Shown piece by piece: positions 46,421 to 58,689 of a stretch of 64,000 nucleotides of DNA; position 1 is the first letter of the stretch; each line of letters starts with the position of its first letter. Origin of the DNA: Typhlomys cinereus (Eukaryota; Chordata; Mammalia; Rodentia; Platacanthomyidae). The DNA lies in contig JALPQD010000116.1 in assembly GCA_023101885.1 (NCBI GenBank), positions 2,931,501-2,995,500 of the forward strand, read 5' to 3'. Below the pieces are notes generated by a model, which saw only the letters and a program-made list of their open reading frames with translations, ran no database searches and had not been told where the DNA came from. The position numbers and the translations under genes were made by a program.

Positions 46421-48194
46421 GGGCTGTCATAGTCTTCTCTCCCAAGGCCAGCCCCCAAATTCCTCTCATATGAAACACACAAAGGCTGTCAATCAGTCTC
46501 CAAAGCACTCAGAGCCTCTGCAGAGACCAGGAGCCAGAGATGCAGTTTGGTAGAATACAAGCAGCAGCCTGCGAGGCCCATAGGGAAGGCCTGATACGCT
46601 GGAGCCCCCAAGACCTGAGATTCGATCTGTGGCAGAATCTGGACACACCAACATGGCACAAGGGAAGGTCTGGGTCTGGACAAAGGACCTCTGACACAGT
46701 ATGAGGGTCAAAGGCGAACAGTGAGAACCGAAAAGACGCAAACAAATACTGAGGCTGGTGGAATTATGCAGGGACACTTGGACTCCGCAATTTCTCCACT
46801 GCTGTTACTGTGCTCCCCCCTGAATGTTTACCCTCAACGTCTACTTCTACTGGGCCCTTAAATGCAGGCAATTATTTGTCTGGATAATGATTATTCCTAC
46901 TGGACGCAGTTTCCTTACAGGCAGGGAACATTCGGCCTTTCATCCTCTGTTAACCAGCGTGTCCAGAGCACCAAGCAAATCCTTGATAAAGCGCTGGAAT
47001 CCACAATCCCTGTAGTTACCCAAACATTTGCAAGAACCACTACGGCATCAACAACCCACCAGCTCTCCACAAAATCTCCTAACGAGGTGTGATCATCTCT
47101 AACCAGCGGTGAGACTACAGCTCGGGCCAGGCTAGGGAGCTGAGGTCACCTCTCCACACAGACGGCCCCGACTGACTTCCCACCTGCACCCCTTAAAAGG
47201 CACTCTGCTGTCTCTCTGACAGCCTCACCTGGTAAACCTAAGCTAAGCCGCCAGAGAGTTCAGTTTACTTTACTGATAATCTACCAGATATGAACTGGTC
47301 GGACCAGTACTCTGGATACAGGATCACCACAAAGACAAACGTGAAAGCAGCTTAAAGTCCCTCTTGCTTCATTGGCCCTACTGACAACGGATCTGTACAC
47401 CCTCAGCCTTCACTGGAAAAGCCAAAAATGGAGCTAGAAGTTGGTAGCCAAGAAAGAGGACACTTTTTGTGGGGCTGGGCAGGATGTCAGTGCCCCTGAA
47501 AAAGGTTTTTGAGTTTGGCCCCCAAACAGCCTTGGAGAAAGAAAAGCACAAAATAGAAATCTAACTTTTTTTTTTTTAATAAGGACACCCACGCAAGAAG
47601 TTTCCGTTGTTGCCTTGTTTTTGTTTTGATTTGGTTTATTGGCAAATGAACCCAGTACTTTTAATGGGGCTCTCGACCTTCACAAATAAGCTCCTTGTAA
47701 AATCACTCTAAGGCTCCCAATGATGTCTGCAATACACATTATGGCAGCTGAATTCTGATACTGTGTTTGAACACAGGGGGCTTCATGCCTGCCCAGTGAC
47801 AGTATCGTGGTGGTCTTAGTAACACCGAGGAGTGTCTTGATGCCTTGCCGTGGACCTTGTAACCTGCATGAATGCATTCAGAGGGTCGGAGGGCCTGTTT
47901 GAGCAAGCCTAGTCTTTATCCTTAAAAGTCTCAAAAGTTGAGCAACAGCGTCCTTTAGCCTGGGTGGCTGCTGGAACTCTTGAGTAATCAATTGCCTTTC
48001 TCCTCCAGGGCTGCCCAGCCCACAGCGTCTGTCCACCAAATGATATACTCGTCTCGAGCATGTGGGGGGAGAGGGCGCTAGCCATTCGGCTGACCACAGG
48101 ATCAGTCTACCCCACTTCACACAGGGGTCGCAGCCAGAAAACATAGCCATCTGATGATCATCTCCAGAAGCAAACACAGAATTTTTTTACCAGG

Positions 48195-48305
48195 CTTACA
48201 CCTGTTCACACATGGGAAACTGAAGCTGAAGAAGTGTCTCTGGTTCTTGGGGCCGCCTGGGCTACATCATGAGACTCTGTTCCAAAATCAAAACCAAACA
48301 AACAA
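48195..48305 (+). repeat. Diverged B1-like fragment
   Basis: GGGGCCGCCTGGGCTACATCATGAGACTCTGTTCC followed by an A-rich CAAAACCAAACAAAC tail resembles a B1 3' end. Confidence 0.5.
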
Positions 48306-48397
48306 CCAACATGGGAGCCACCTACGCAATTTTAAACTTCCTGGTAACCCCACTTTAAAAGGGAGGAAAATATATGAGTCAAAACACCAGTAATATA

Positions 48398-48560
48398 TGG
48401 GGGCTGGTGGCTGAAGACACTCTTAGGTCTTGGGGTTCAATCCCAGGAGTCCACATGGTAGAAAAGGAGGATTGGCTTCCAAAGTTGACTTCTGGCCTCC
48501 ACTTGGGCATTGTGATATGTCATGCCTCTTCTGCGCCCCCTCTAACTCCCCCATGCACAT
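48398..48560 (+). repeat. B2/B3-like SINE
   Basis: GGGGGCTGGTGGCTGAAGACACTC, GGTTCAATCCCAGGAGTCCACATGGTAG, then a B3-like TTGACTTCTGGCCTCCAC. Confidence 0.65.
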
Positions 48561-49859
48561 TTACTATTGTATTTACTCCAGTTTGTCTAGCATATAAATT
48601 CAATGGCAATTAATCCAGGCTTCACGAAGGCTTCCATTTTCATACCAGCCGGCCACACCTTGAGGGCTCAGCAGCTGCACGGGCAGCCACGGGCAGCCAC
48701 ACGTAGCTGGCAGCCACCATGCTGAGTATGGCCCAGCCCCCTCTTCAGATCCTTCTTCCGTCCTGATCTCACAGAAACGATCCTGGCTCCCTCATCTCAC
48801 TCGCCGACACCACACAACTGCCTCCCACCCAAGGCCCTGGTATTCACCGTCACACCTGGGTGATGTGACACTAAAGGCCCCGGAGTGAACAGATTTTCAA
48901 GGACTCCCGCACCGAGTGTCCAGTCCATCAGCTCTCCCATCGGGGGCTTTTTGTCCGAGATTAAACAAGATCCCTGGGGTTTCGTGACTTAAAATGCTCT
49001 TGACTTCCAGAACCTGAAACATCACCCTCTTTGTGATGACGTGAGTTAAGTCTACACTGGCCACAGGGCCATCAATCTCCTAACAGTGTGTCACATGTGG
49101 TGAGAGATGTGATCCTTAAGACCTGGCTGAAGACCACACTCAGTCTTCTGCCCTATCACACACTGCAGACAACCCCACGCAAATGGAAGAATGACTCGGT
49201 CTGTCTGAGGAATCTAAGGCGCAAATCTCCACAAAGCAGCTCCATAGGCGTGGGAGTTCCTACACACCTATGTCCAGGTTTGGAGGCTCAGCCAGATGAG
49301 GCCAGACCGTGCAGACAGGACCTCATACTGGGGAGTACCACGTAGGGCAGAAGCAGAGCGGCCGTCCCACACCAGGCCGGGGCTGCCACTCTGGAACTGA
49401 CCTGCTTTCGTGGACACTGCATAAGCAGCGCTGTCTCCACATTGTGTTTGGACCGACCCCATCTGCAGGAGCCTGGGGCTTGATCTCGAAAGCATCACTG
49501 GCAAGCTGGTCCCGGTGCAGCTCTAGGGGAGGGGCACCCGGGGAGACGGGGAAACACTGAACGCCACTCCCTTCTGGCTCCCTGTCCTGGCTGCAGGCAA
49601 GGCAAGTGCGCCCAGAGCTTTGGAGCAAAGGCCTGGAATGGGCTGAGGCTGGGCTTGGTTCCCAGAGTCCCACAGGGGACAGGGCAGGCTCCCAAACCTA
49701 CAAATGCAGAGGGCTGGTCTCCAACAGGTGGAGGGACGTGCCCGACTCAAGATCCCAGGCTGGGATAAAGAGGAGCCACTCGCTGACCACGCCTCCCATC
49801 CACGAGGGCCCCTAGACGTGTCCCCAAGTCACCGGAGAGTGAGGGACTCGGAGCATGCA

Positions 49860-49880
49860 GAGAAAGGAAGGAAGGAAGGA
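49860..49880. repeat. Short GGAA repeat
   Basis: AGAAAGGAAGGAAGGAAGGAGG. Confidence 0.85.
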
Positions 49881-49899
49881 GGCGGCTCTGGCGAGCTGA

Positions 49900-49990
49900 T
49901 GGGTGTGAGTGGTGCGCATTAATTAAAAAGCCATCTGGGAACAATGGGCTTTTCGTATTTGGAGGCTACTCGGCACAAAGCTCAGCTTGT
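49900..49990. promoter_or_regulatory. Candidate element with POU/homeodomain, E-box and SOX words
   Basis: GCATTAATTAAA, CATCTG and AACAATGG (49940-49947) lie within 40 bases in unique sequence. Motif inference only. Confidence 0.3.
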
Positions 49991-50477
49991 TCTCGGGGAG
50001 GACTCTGCTCTGCTCTGCTTTTTTTTTTTAACCCTCTTTTTCCTTCTTACTCACTTCCTAGGGCTGTGGCAATGTCTGGCACCCAGCTTAACCCAGTGGA
50101 GCAGCCGTAAACCAGAGGACGTGCCAGCCTCCTCCTCCTCAACTGCCTATGTGGCTGCCATTCAGACACCAAAAGAGGCAACTGCAGGAAGCTCTTCTGG
50201 TCTGACCCGAGGCCCCCAGAGCTCCTGGGTGTTTCCCCAAACAGCTGCCCGGCCCACAGAAACATAGGCTGGACATCTGCAGTGGCCCAACATCCATTTC
50301 TCTCTCAAATTACAGCTGGGTGTGCCACGCCCAGTGGACACAGGGCACAGAGTCACAGGCCACAGTCCAGCCCACAGACACTTCAAAGCCTAACCAGGAG
50401 AGGACAGAACATGAAGATGTCAGGTCCTGCGACAAGATCCTCTTCTGTACTCTGACCCATTCCCAAGGCCTACACCA

Positions 50478-50500
50478 ACCACACACACACATACATACAC

Positions 50501-50546
<46 letters not shown>
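50478..50546. repeat. CA/CATA repeat
   Basis: Interrupted CA units with CATA interspersions, then some 18 perfect CA units. Confidence 0.93.
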
Positions 50547-50550
<4 letters not shown>

Positions 50551-51545
50551 CCTGCTCCCAAAGGTTATTACTTTTAAATTAAGTAGAAGTAGGAGCCAAC
50601 ATAGGGCATCTAAGGTATTCCAAAAGGCTCAACACACCATTGCCACACTTGGTGCTTAAACCTCTGGCAGGCAGCTTCTACAGAAGCCAACATCCCACAT
50701 CCCATCTCCTGGCATCACATGCTGGGTAATCCCTTCCCTTGGGCATGGGCTATAACTAACTTCTCACGGGGCAGAACACAAACAATAGAACGGAAGTGAT
50801 AGGCTGTCATTTCTAAGACGAGGTTATGGAGACCGTGGCTTCCGTCTTTTGTACCCTCCCCTCTCGTAGTTCCCAGTGGAAGCCAAGTGTCATGTCAGGA
50901 GCCACTCTGGGCAGAGGCAGAACGGCCTCCAATAAGAAAGGAACAGCCTTCCATGGGAAAGCACTTAAAGAACATGCTATCTCAATAACTGTAAATTACT
51001 GAGGGCACCTTGGTGAGACAGCTTAACCCGGACCACCCAGGCAAAGTCACAGTCTGATTCCTAAGCCACAGACACTGCAGGTGATGGTTTAAGGCACAAA
51101 GGGTGGGACTAATCTGTTACATGGCAATGACGTTCCACCCTGATTCTACAGGTACCATGCCACGCAGACTCTTACTATGGAGCCCATCCAAATGGCTGGC
51201 TCCAAACTTGCAATCTTACCTCCCATACACCATGAAGACAGAGGCATGTACCACAGTGCTTGGCATACCCCTTCATTTTACAAAAGAAAAGGTTTTAAGA
51301 ATGTCCTAGGGACCAGATGAACTTGATCGTTGCCCATCCCTCACGCTTGGCCCACAGAACTATAAAGTTAAACACACTGTTCACTTGGTCTCTCTACTCT
51401 CAGAGATGTGCCACCCAGACATCTCAAACTCACGCCTGAAAAATGAGGGAACACATAAGTGCCTTCAAACAAATGTATTAGGGCTGAGAGAAGAGGAAGG
51501 CGTGATCTAACCTAACCTTGTTTCACAAGTCAAGAAACGAAGACT

Positions 51546-51758
51546 GGGGCTGGAGAGGTGGCTCAGGGGTTAAGCCTCCGCCTTGCAGGCGGAAGGTCCT
51601 GAGTTCGAATCCTAGACCCCACATATAGATGCCGGGCGGAAGTGGGGGCAGTCTGCGTTTCTGGTCCTGGTAGGGCGGAGCCTGTGAATCCCGGGGCAGA
51701 GCAAACAAGGAGGTGGAGGGGGTCCATGGTGTTTCCTGAATTCGCCTGTGGTTCTACA

Positions 51759-51796
<38 letters not shown>

Positions 51797-51822
51797 TGAA
51801 TAAATAATTTAAAAAAAAGAAA
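51546..51822 (+). repeat. Young tRNA-derived SINE, DIP-like (copy 3, sense strand)
   Basis: Best sense-strand example. Box A TGGCTCAGGGG is at 51559-51569 and box B AGTTCGAATCC at 51602-51612, the spacing of a tRNA-derived pol III promoter. A strong hairpin CCTCCGCC/GGCGGAAGG around TTGCA (about 51575-51596) sits where an anticodon arm would be. The GC-rich non-tRNA body, a CA repeat (51757-51794) and an ATTGAATAAATAA tail follow. Near-perfect target-site duplication: aagaaacgaagac (51532-51544) and aagaaacaaagat (51823-51835). Confidence 0.9.
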
Positions 51823-52496
51823 AAGAAACAAAGATCACGGGTCTCGGATGGAACTGGACCCCGTTATGTCACATTGGCTGCTTGGGAATCTGGGAAACTT
51901 GGGACAAGCATGTATTTCTGATGTGCTGAAAATCCCACCTGTGACCTTCATCTACCCCTGGGCACACCCAGATTAACAACTTGTGCCTGCTCCTGTGCCT
52001 GATCTCCCTGAATTTATCCACATGGTTCTTAACCCTGAGAACAGAAAACAAATGAACAAACAAAAATTCCCTTATTTGCATAGCAGCACATCCCTCACCT
52101 CATCCAGCTTATGACAAGACTTAATTTTACTTTAGAATCCTAGGACGCATCACGAAGACAACATAACCATTTCCACGAACAGGGGTAAAAGTCTAGGCAA
52201 GGATCTGCGGCAGGGCTCCCCAAGTGTACTCATCACCAAGACTGTTGTTATTTTTACAAACACATACCATAGATGCTTACGGTAAATATCATAAATAATT
52301 AAAGCTAAGTAGCCTAAGGACGTTGTGTGCACTACTCTTGCTGATTTTATTTATAAATTAGATTCTCACTAATTCACAACATGGAACCATCTCCGAAAAC
52401 CTTCCAGACACAACCAGAGACAAGTGTTACCCAAGGGATTCCTCATTCTCACCAACTTCCAGACCTCCCCTCCTCCTCCATCATAAAATAGGAAGG

Positions 52497-52619
52497 AGCT
52501 AGGAATGATAACCTGTAATCCCAGTACTTGGGAAGCTGAGGTAAGAAAAGGGCCACGAGTTCAAGACCAGACTGGGATGTATCATGAGTTCTAGTATGAG
52601 ACTCTGTCTCAAAAAACAC

Positions 52620-52620
<1 letters not shown>
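52497..52620 (+). repeat. B1-like SINE
   Basis: AACCTGTAATCCCAGTACTTGGGAAGCTGAGG, CACGAGTTCAAGACCAGACTGGG and GAGACTCTGTCTCAAAAAACA, a clear 7SL-type SINE. Confidence 0.85.

Positions 52621-52621
<1 letters not shown>

Positions 52622-52662
<41 letters not shown>
52622..52662. repeat. GT dinucleotide repeat
   Basis: About twenty GT units directly after the B1-like tail. Confidence 0.93.
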
Positions 52663-52664
<2 letters not shown>

Positions 52665-53394
52665 CGTGTGTTGTTCAGAGTGTAGAAAATAAAATATTAA
52701 AAGTCGCTTGCAATTTCTAACATCTGGAAACAACCACTCAGTAAATACTCTTGCGTGTATTGAGTCCTAGCTTGTCCTTTCTATATTTTTAATTAAACAG
52801 GGATCTTATAGCTCACAAGCACCTTACACTTCTCCTTTAATCCCCCCCCTCTCCGCTTTCTGGAATACATGAGACAGACATTATAAAGAGCCACACGGAT
52901 GCTCCACAGTTTAAATCAATGCCCAGCGAGATTTTTCAAATCTTCGCCACTCTCCTCCTTTACAAGGGTGTGACATTTAAAAAAAAAAGTCTCTATTTGT
53001 AAATTTCTCTTGTACAACTTGAACGATTTCCTTATTACAAATGCAATAGATGGATCACTCTACTTCCTAGGATATTTTGTTCTTAATTAATCTAAATCAA
53101 TTTTTGTTACTAATTCTTCATGAGAAGTACCAGGCTACCCAAGACCCCTCCCTGTAGTAGGTGCAGATTAACATTACCCTACACCTCCTGCCAAGTTCCT
53201 TCACAATTACCCGGCCAATGCAAGTGGATCTTTGAATGAATGCTGTGGGAAAGCTCTACCTGAAATTTTTCCTCCTTGCAGTTCTCTAAAACGGTCTTAC
53301 AGCCATTTGCTGAACACGGTGTGTTATACTGCACAGGTCAAGCAGGCATGCACAGGGATGTGCTGGGACATCTCGGGGTGCACTGAATAGGGGC

Positions 53395-53545
53395 TCTGAT
53401 CAAGTAACAGGGCCAGTTTGCTCGGCTGTAAACAGAGAAATGGCAATTTTGTGTACTGCATGTGAGGACCGAAGGAGATAAATGAGATAAATTCAAGGAA
53501 AAGTTTTAGCATGGTGCTTGGCGCTTCAAAGTATTAAAAAATGTT
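53395..53545 (+). repeat. MIR/L2-like fragment
   Basis: TCGGCTGTAAACAGAGAAATGG, GGAGATAAATGAGATAA and TTTAGCATGGTGCTTGGCGC...AGTATTAAAAAATGTTAAC follow the MIR 3' order. Confidence 0.5.
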
Positions 53546-53947
53546 AACATCCCATCTAGTTCCTATCTCATTCCATTCCACTGCGTGGATCCGGTGCTTC
53601 CTAACCAGTCTTAACCAGTTGATGGGGGGAACTAACCTGTTGGGGGATGTCTGCTTGCTTGTTTGCTTTGATTTTATTTTGTAACTCAACTCCATCATGG
53701 AATTTAAATGTATGCTGAGTGTTCTACAAAGACAACGACAACTGCAAATGATTTCTGTTACTTCTGCTTAGCCAGGATTCACACTCTGGCCCATAGGATA
53801 AACCAAGAAAAAGGAAGGAGCTAACTAACCAGAAGACCGCTGCTTTGTACCAGTTCCCCACACCGCCTCGCATGGTCGGCCAGCGAGTCAGAAGCTGGGG
53901 GCCACTGGTTTCTTTGTGGGTAAATGCAACCTCCTTGTCACTTAGAT

Positions 53948-53969
53948 TTGTTTGTTTGTTTGTTTGTTT
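53948..53969. repeat. TTTG repeat
   Basis: Five TTTG units. Confidence 0.9.
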
Positions 53970-54174
53970 TAACTCAAAGCAAACTAGGAATAAGGACAAA
54001 AGCACCAGACACCTTTGTTAACGCCGATTATCTTTTTCTGGTTCTGCTTACATGATCATTTCAAGAGAAGACATTCTAATATTAAGCCTTACACTTCCGG
54101 GATCATGTTATAATGCTGTTTAAGTATTGCCAAATTTGGGACTGAAAAAATAAAGTGAGCTCTGATCCATAATT

Positions 54175-54295
54175 TCTAAGTTTAGAAGATCTTAGAGGGA
54201 AAGAGTGGGTGGGGTGGGGAGGGGAGCTAAATAATTTTTACGTTTAATTAGATTTCAACCAGGCTGCCATTTTGAAATCTGTGAATCCTGAAATG
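54175..54295. repeat. Direct repeat pair, copy 1
   Basis: AGTTTAGAAGATCTTAGAGGG and AATTAGATTTCAACCAGGCTGCCATTTTGAAATCTG match 56010-56130 in order. Confidence 0.55.
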
Positions 54296-54321
54296 TAGTT
54301 TGGGGGGTTAGGCCATTTTTT

Positions 54322-54370
54322 TAAATTTTTTTTTATTATTATTTATTCAATGGTGCGTGTATGCATGTGT

Positions 54371-54421
<51 letters not shown>

Positions 54422-54626
54422 ACCACAGACGAATTCGGGAACCACCATGGACGCAGCCACCTCCTCGTTTACTCTGCCCCGGGATTCACAGGCTCCGCCC
54501 TACCAGGACCAGAAGCGCAGGCTGCCCCTGCATCCGCCTGGCGTCTATACGTGGGGTCTAGGATCCGAACTCAGGACCTTCCGCCTGCAAGACAGAGGCT
54601 TAACCCCTGAGCCACCTCTCCAGCCC
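54322..54626 (-). repeat. Young tRNA-derived SINE, DIP-like (copy 4)
   Basis: Minus-strand copy with a long TG repeat (about 54367-54418), the conserved body and head. Flanked by short ccattttt duplications (54313-54320 and 54627-54634). Confidence 0.85.
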
Positions 54627-54674
54627 CCATTTTTATTACATCATTCTATGCTGATGTCTGAGCCATCTTTTCTC

Positions 54675-54795
54675 TCTTCTTCGCTTGAGACAGAGTCAGG
54701 ATGTGTACACACCACAGGCGGCTCTCAAACTCACTGTTACCCAACCTTGTTGGTGCCTGGTTACAAGCTCCTGACACTCCACCCAGCAGTCTCGA
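54675..54795 (-). repeat. B1-like SINE, minus strand
   Basis: TTGAGACAGAGTCAGGATGTG, GGCTCTCAAACTCACTG and TGGTTACAAGCTCCTGACACTCC are the complement of a 7SL-type SINE, strongly diverged. Confidence 0.55.
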
Positions 54796-55129
54796 ATGGC
54801 CTTAGTTCTCAGAGCTGAGAGGGGATGCTGAGTCTCTTTTCCTAAGCTCTGGGAAAAGTTTAATTAGCAGGCAATTATTTTGTCTAAAAGAGTTTAAAAG
54901 GATCCACCCAGCAAACTTACTGCATCCCAGGCCCTTTATGGAAGTATTACTCTATTTTTTTTTTAAACGCTCAGCTTCTTTTCCAGTTTCTGGTTTAAAT
55001 TTTTAGACATGTGAATCATTTCTCTAAAATGGCCAAAATCACTGAGGTTTCATAGTTGTATTTTAAGTTACTGTATTTTATATTACAAAATAATTATTTC
55101 AAATATAACTTGCAAACGTTAGTGTTTGT

Positions 55130-55565
55130 TTTTTTCCATGGTATCCACTCAATTTTAGTTTGGGGTAATTGGGTTTTTCTCTTTCTGAATTTAGACATGT
55201 GCTGGTTTTGCCTATTTCCTTGATTTTTTTTTCTACCAAAGATATAACTTTGGGATTTATCAGTTTTCAATGCTTCTAGCTTTCCAGTTTACTAATATCA
55301 CGTATTTGATATAGCTCTCTGTCTTTTGACCTATTTTATTCTTCCCAACTGTGAACCAAACACTTAATTCACATATTCTCATTTTCTATTACTTAAATAA
55401 GAAAGGAATTTAAAACAATGAATATACCCCCAAATGAAACTTTGGCAGTAACCCATAAATTTTTCTGTAACTAGTTTTATTTCCTCTTTGATCTAAGCAT
55501 GATACTGCATTTTGGAGGAGGGGGGTGTTAAATAGCTGGGTTTCATTAACATGCTTAAAATTATG
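55130..55565 (-). mobile_element. Old L1 ORF2 fragment, minus strand
   Basis: The plus strand reads as a diverged antisense L1: AAGATATAACTTTGGGATTTATCAGTTTTC, later AACCCATAAATTTTTCTGTAACTAGTTTTATTTCCTCTTTGATC, then GTTAAATAGCTGGG, collinear with the ORF2 3' part of old mammalian L1s. Full of stops and not functional. Confidence 0.55.
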
Positions 55566-56009
55566 AAGGATAAAAATCATCTCCAAATGAAGATGAAGAA
55601 ACTGGGCTGCTAAAGAAAAAAGTAATGCGAAGAAAACACTACCTAATGATTTAAAGTAGTTTATTTTTTTAAGTACTCATTGAATGCTATGATGGTCATA
55701 ATCCTTACAGAATTGATACAATGGAGGCAAATTCTAGGGAGCTGAGTGATGAAGATTTCCATGGCACTGAGAGAAGGGAGAAGAAAGCCCCTTCTGTGTC
55801 TTCTGGATTCTCATCATGGACACATACGAATTCATTTAAAAAGCAAACTCTCACCCAATGAGTAGAATAAAACAATCCCAGGTATATATGCTACGAATAC
55901 AAGCAAGTCAGTTTTGCTGATAAAACTTAAGAGATATAGCCTTGGCCTCAGAGATGGCTGGCTACATCTGTGGCTCAGAAGAGGAAGGGTGGAATGTATA
56001 ACTTCTGAT

Positions 56010-56130
56010 TCTGGAATTGCTACATTTAGAAGAATTAAGATCTTAGAAGGAAAAGGAGGGAGGAGGAAAAAAAAAAACTTAAGGTGAATTAGGTTCCAAC
56101 CAGGCTGCTATTCTGAAACCTGCGATGAGT
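56010..56130. repeat. Direct repeat pair, copy 2
   Basis: CATTTAGAAGAATTAAGATCTTAGAAGG and GAATTAGGTTCCAACCAGGCTGCTATTCTGAAACCTG match copy 1 about 1.84 kb to the left. Confidence 0.55.
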
Positions 56131-56282
56131 TCCCAGCCTCTTCCACCTTGTTTAGCTTTCTTGTTTTCACAAATGCTGGACTATAATCCAGGTATTGCAG
56201 ACTTTTCCATTAGTACGGAAGTGAACTTCAAGCTCAACTATCATTCCTTATCGGTTCCCTTCCTTCCCACAAATTTTGTGCA

Positions 56283-56365
56283 TTGAAGAGAGAGAGAAAA
56301 GAAAGAGGGAAAGAGAAAAAGAGAAAAAGAAGGAGGAAGGAAGGAAGGAGAAAAAGAAGAAAAAT
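56283..56365. repeat. GA-rich purine stretch
   Basis: AGAG/AAAG/GGAA units, nearly pure purine on the plus strand. Confidence 0.9.
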
Positions 56366-57239
56366 GTACTCCACAAATCAGTTTTCCAATTTCATATTGA
56401 AGAAATCTGTTTCCTACTTGCTAATTTCTGCAACTGGGAAATTCTGCATATTATGTTACCCTGTAATGAAGGATGCCAGTAAACAGAAATCCACACGCCT
56501 GCACACAACAGATCACATTGTACATAATTGCAAACACTACTAAGTTATGTGCTCTTGGGAGCATTATTAGTGAGATGCGGTTATTTAATGCCTCATCTAT
56601 TTAAAAAAAAATTCATTCCATATGGATGAAAAATACGTACCCAAGTCTGAATATGGGAAAAACAGAAAATGTAATCACATATTACTTAAAAATCTATAAT
56701 GTTTAATGCAAAGATAAGTTAGCAGTAGCAAGACTTGGGGATTTGGAGCATTCTCAAACTACAAGGGCATTACCTCGCTGCAGGCCACCGTAATCCCCAC
56801 CCCCACGCTTGGATGGAGACAAGCACTTTTTGCACTTCTGACCACGTCTTAAAGCCGCCCGACACCCCTGGACTTCTGACACAAGCAGAACAAACCCTGG
56901 GGCCAGGCCGCTTGCAAAGGAAGCAGCCAGCCCTCTACACACAGCAAAGCCCTTTGGTAGCTCAGAGGGCACAGGGCAGAGCAACTCTCCCAGCTGGGGA
57001 TGAGCCACCCAGCCGATGCGCATAGAACTTGGCAAAGGCCTCCCAAGTCTTGGGAAGGAACCCACCCCATCTCCAATCCCCTGCATGCCCAAGGCAGCTT
57101 CGGGTTCTGCCAGGGCTCCATTTGCAACCTCTGCCTTCTAAGCCCAAGAGGTTCAGCAGCCATTACGGCTAAAACAAAACACCGGACGACAGCAACGCCA
57201 ACTGCCCCCTCGGCTGTTTCCTGGCAGAGGGGAGGTGTA

Positions 57240-57365
57240 AAAGTGCAGAGCGGAGAGCGGCAGCAGCTGCACTAATCCCTTTCTGTCCTGCAGTAATTAA
57301 TAGTATAATCCACATTTCAGATGCATTAAAGCGAAAATGCTGCAGTATCAGAGCACCGGGCACCG
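57240..57365. promoter_or_regulatory. Candidate conserved non-coding element
   Basis: CAGCAGCTGCACTAATCC, CTGCAGTAATTAATAG and CAGATGCATTAAAGCG lie in unique sequence with E-box and homeodomain-like words. Confidence 0.33.
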
Positions 57366-57919
57366 GGCCCTGGGGCAGAACCTCCTCTGCTGACCTGCAG
57401 GACCAAGTGACCTCATCTGAGTCTCCTCCTCTCTGGGGAGCTGACTCTAGACACCTCATAAAAGGACTGAGCTGGCAGCCAGAAGTCTGCTGTCTGCCCG
57501 ATGTGCTGGGTCTGTCTTTGGAAACCACGCCCTCTGTGGCCAGGCAGTCTGGTCCATTGGTTCAGTTTAAAACAAGAAGCCCACTCGATCTATCAAGTCC
57601 CACTCTGGCCAACGCTGAATGTGTTAATATCCTAAGTGTCCAGGTTGAATCTTTAGACCCTCTAATCAAAAACTAATGGCTGTGACACACATTCAGGCAA
57701 ACTTCCCCAAGTTCATGTTGGTGGGGCACCCTAATGTTTTAGTGCTGCTTGAGTGTTTCGGACACATTCTGGGGTACTAGGTAAATTCCTGTCTAGGACA
57801 AGAAGGTGCAAAGAGGAAGCGCTTTTCATAACCACCAAAGCAGTAATTGTATTGCCTCTCCATGCATAAAGGTTATGATCACACTAAATATTACAGTCTG
57901 ACCTCAGAAATATCTAGAA

Positions 57920-58030
57920 GCAGAGACAGGACCAGGAAGATGGCTCAGAGGGTAAAAGTGCTTGCCGCTGCAGGCCTGACATCTGAGTTCCCTCCCAGGA
58001 TTCCACTAAAAAAAAAAAAAAAAAAAAAAA
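57920..58030 (+). repeat. B2-like SINE, short, with A tail
   Basis: GACCAGGAAGATGGCTCAGAGGGTAAAAGTGCTTGCC ... TGAGTTCCCTCCC followed by over 20 A. Confidence 0.65.
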
Positions 58031-58689
58031 GCTGTATGTGGTACGTGGCAGCTGTCTGTCACCCCAACATCCCTGCAGTGAGATGGGAGGTGGAAGAGAC
58101 AGGTTCACCCTTGAGGAGATCATCTGAAAGTGTGTGGCCCAACTAGCCTGAAGTACACAGAGCAGCAGAAACAAGAGCGGAACCAGCTGCAGGAGGGGTA
58201 ACCTGCCCCCCCTCTCTCTCTTCTTCCATCTCCTTCTTTGCCTCCCTAAATAACAGTAATAACGTTTTTAAAAATGAAACCAGAGGCAGCTACAAGGACT
58301 TTTTCTCTGCAATACTTGGAAACCTTTCCTGACAGGGAACTCAGTCTCAGTTCTCTAATGCCAAAGCATGAATGGGTACACCGAATGAAGGACAGAGAAT
58401 CTCAGACTCCCATTTACCTCCATGGCCTCCCTGTTACATTTCTGCACAGCCTGTGACCTGGACTTGAGCCAATCCAGGACTTGATGCACACTGGTGGTCC
58501 ACGTTATGTAACAGCTGCCTTTCATCACCCTAACCCTCTCGTGGAATATTAATTTGGGCAACTGGATTGATTCGTCTTATCTATCTGAAAGACTGTTAAC
58601 AAACACATTTTATCTGCCAAATACTGAGTGAGTGGACTAATCCAAGAACCCAGTTATCTATACTTGTTCTAAAATTGGGCCTTTGAGAT

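Noticed and set aside
51546..51622. Possible tRNA gene, from A and B boxes
   Set aside because: The head is part of a repeated SINE with body, tail and target-site duplications. It has no full acceptor stem, so it is a tRNA-derived SINE and not a tRNA gene.
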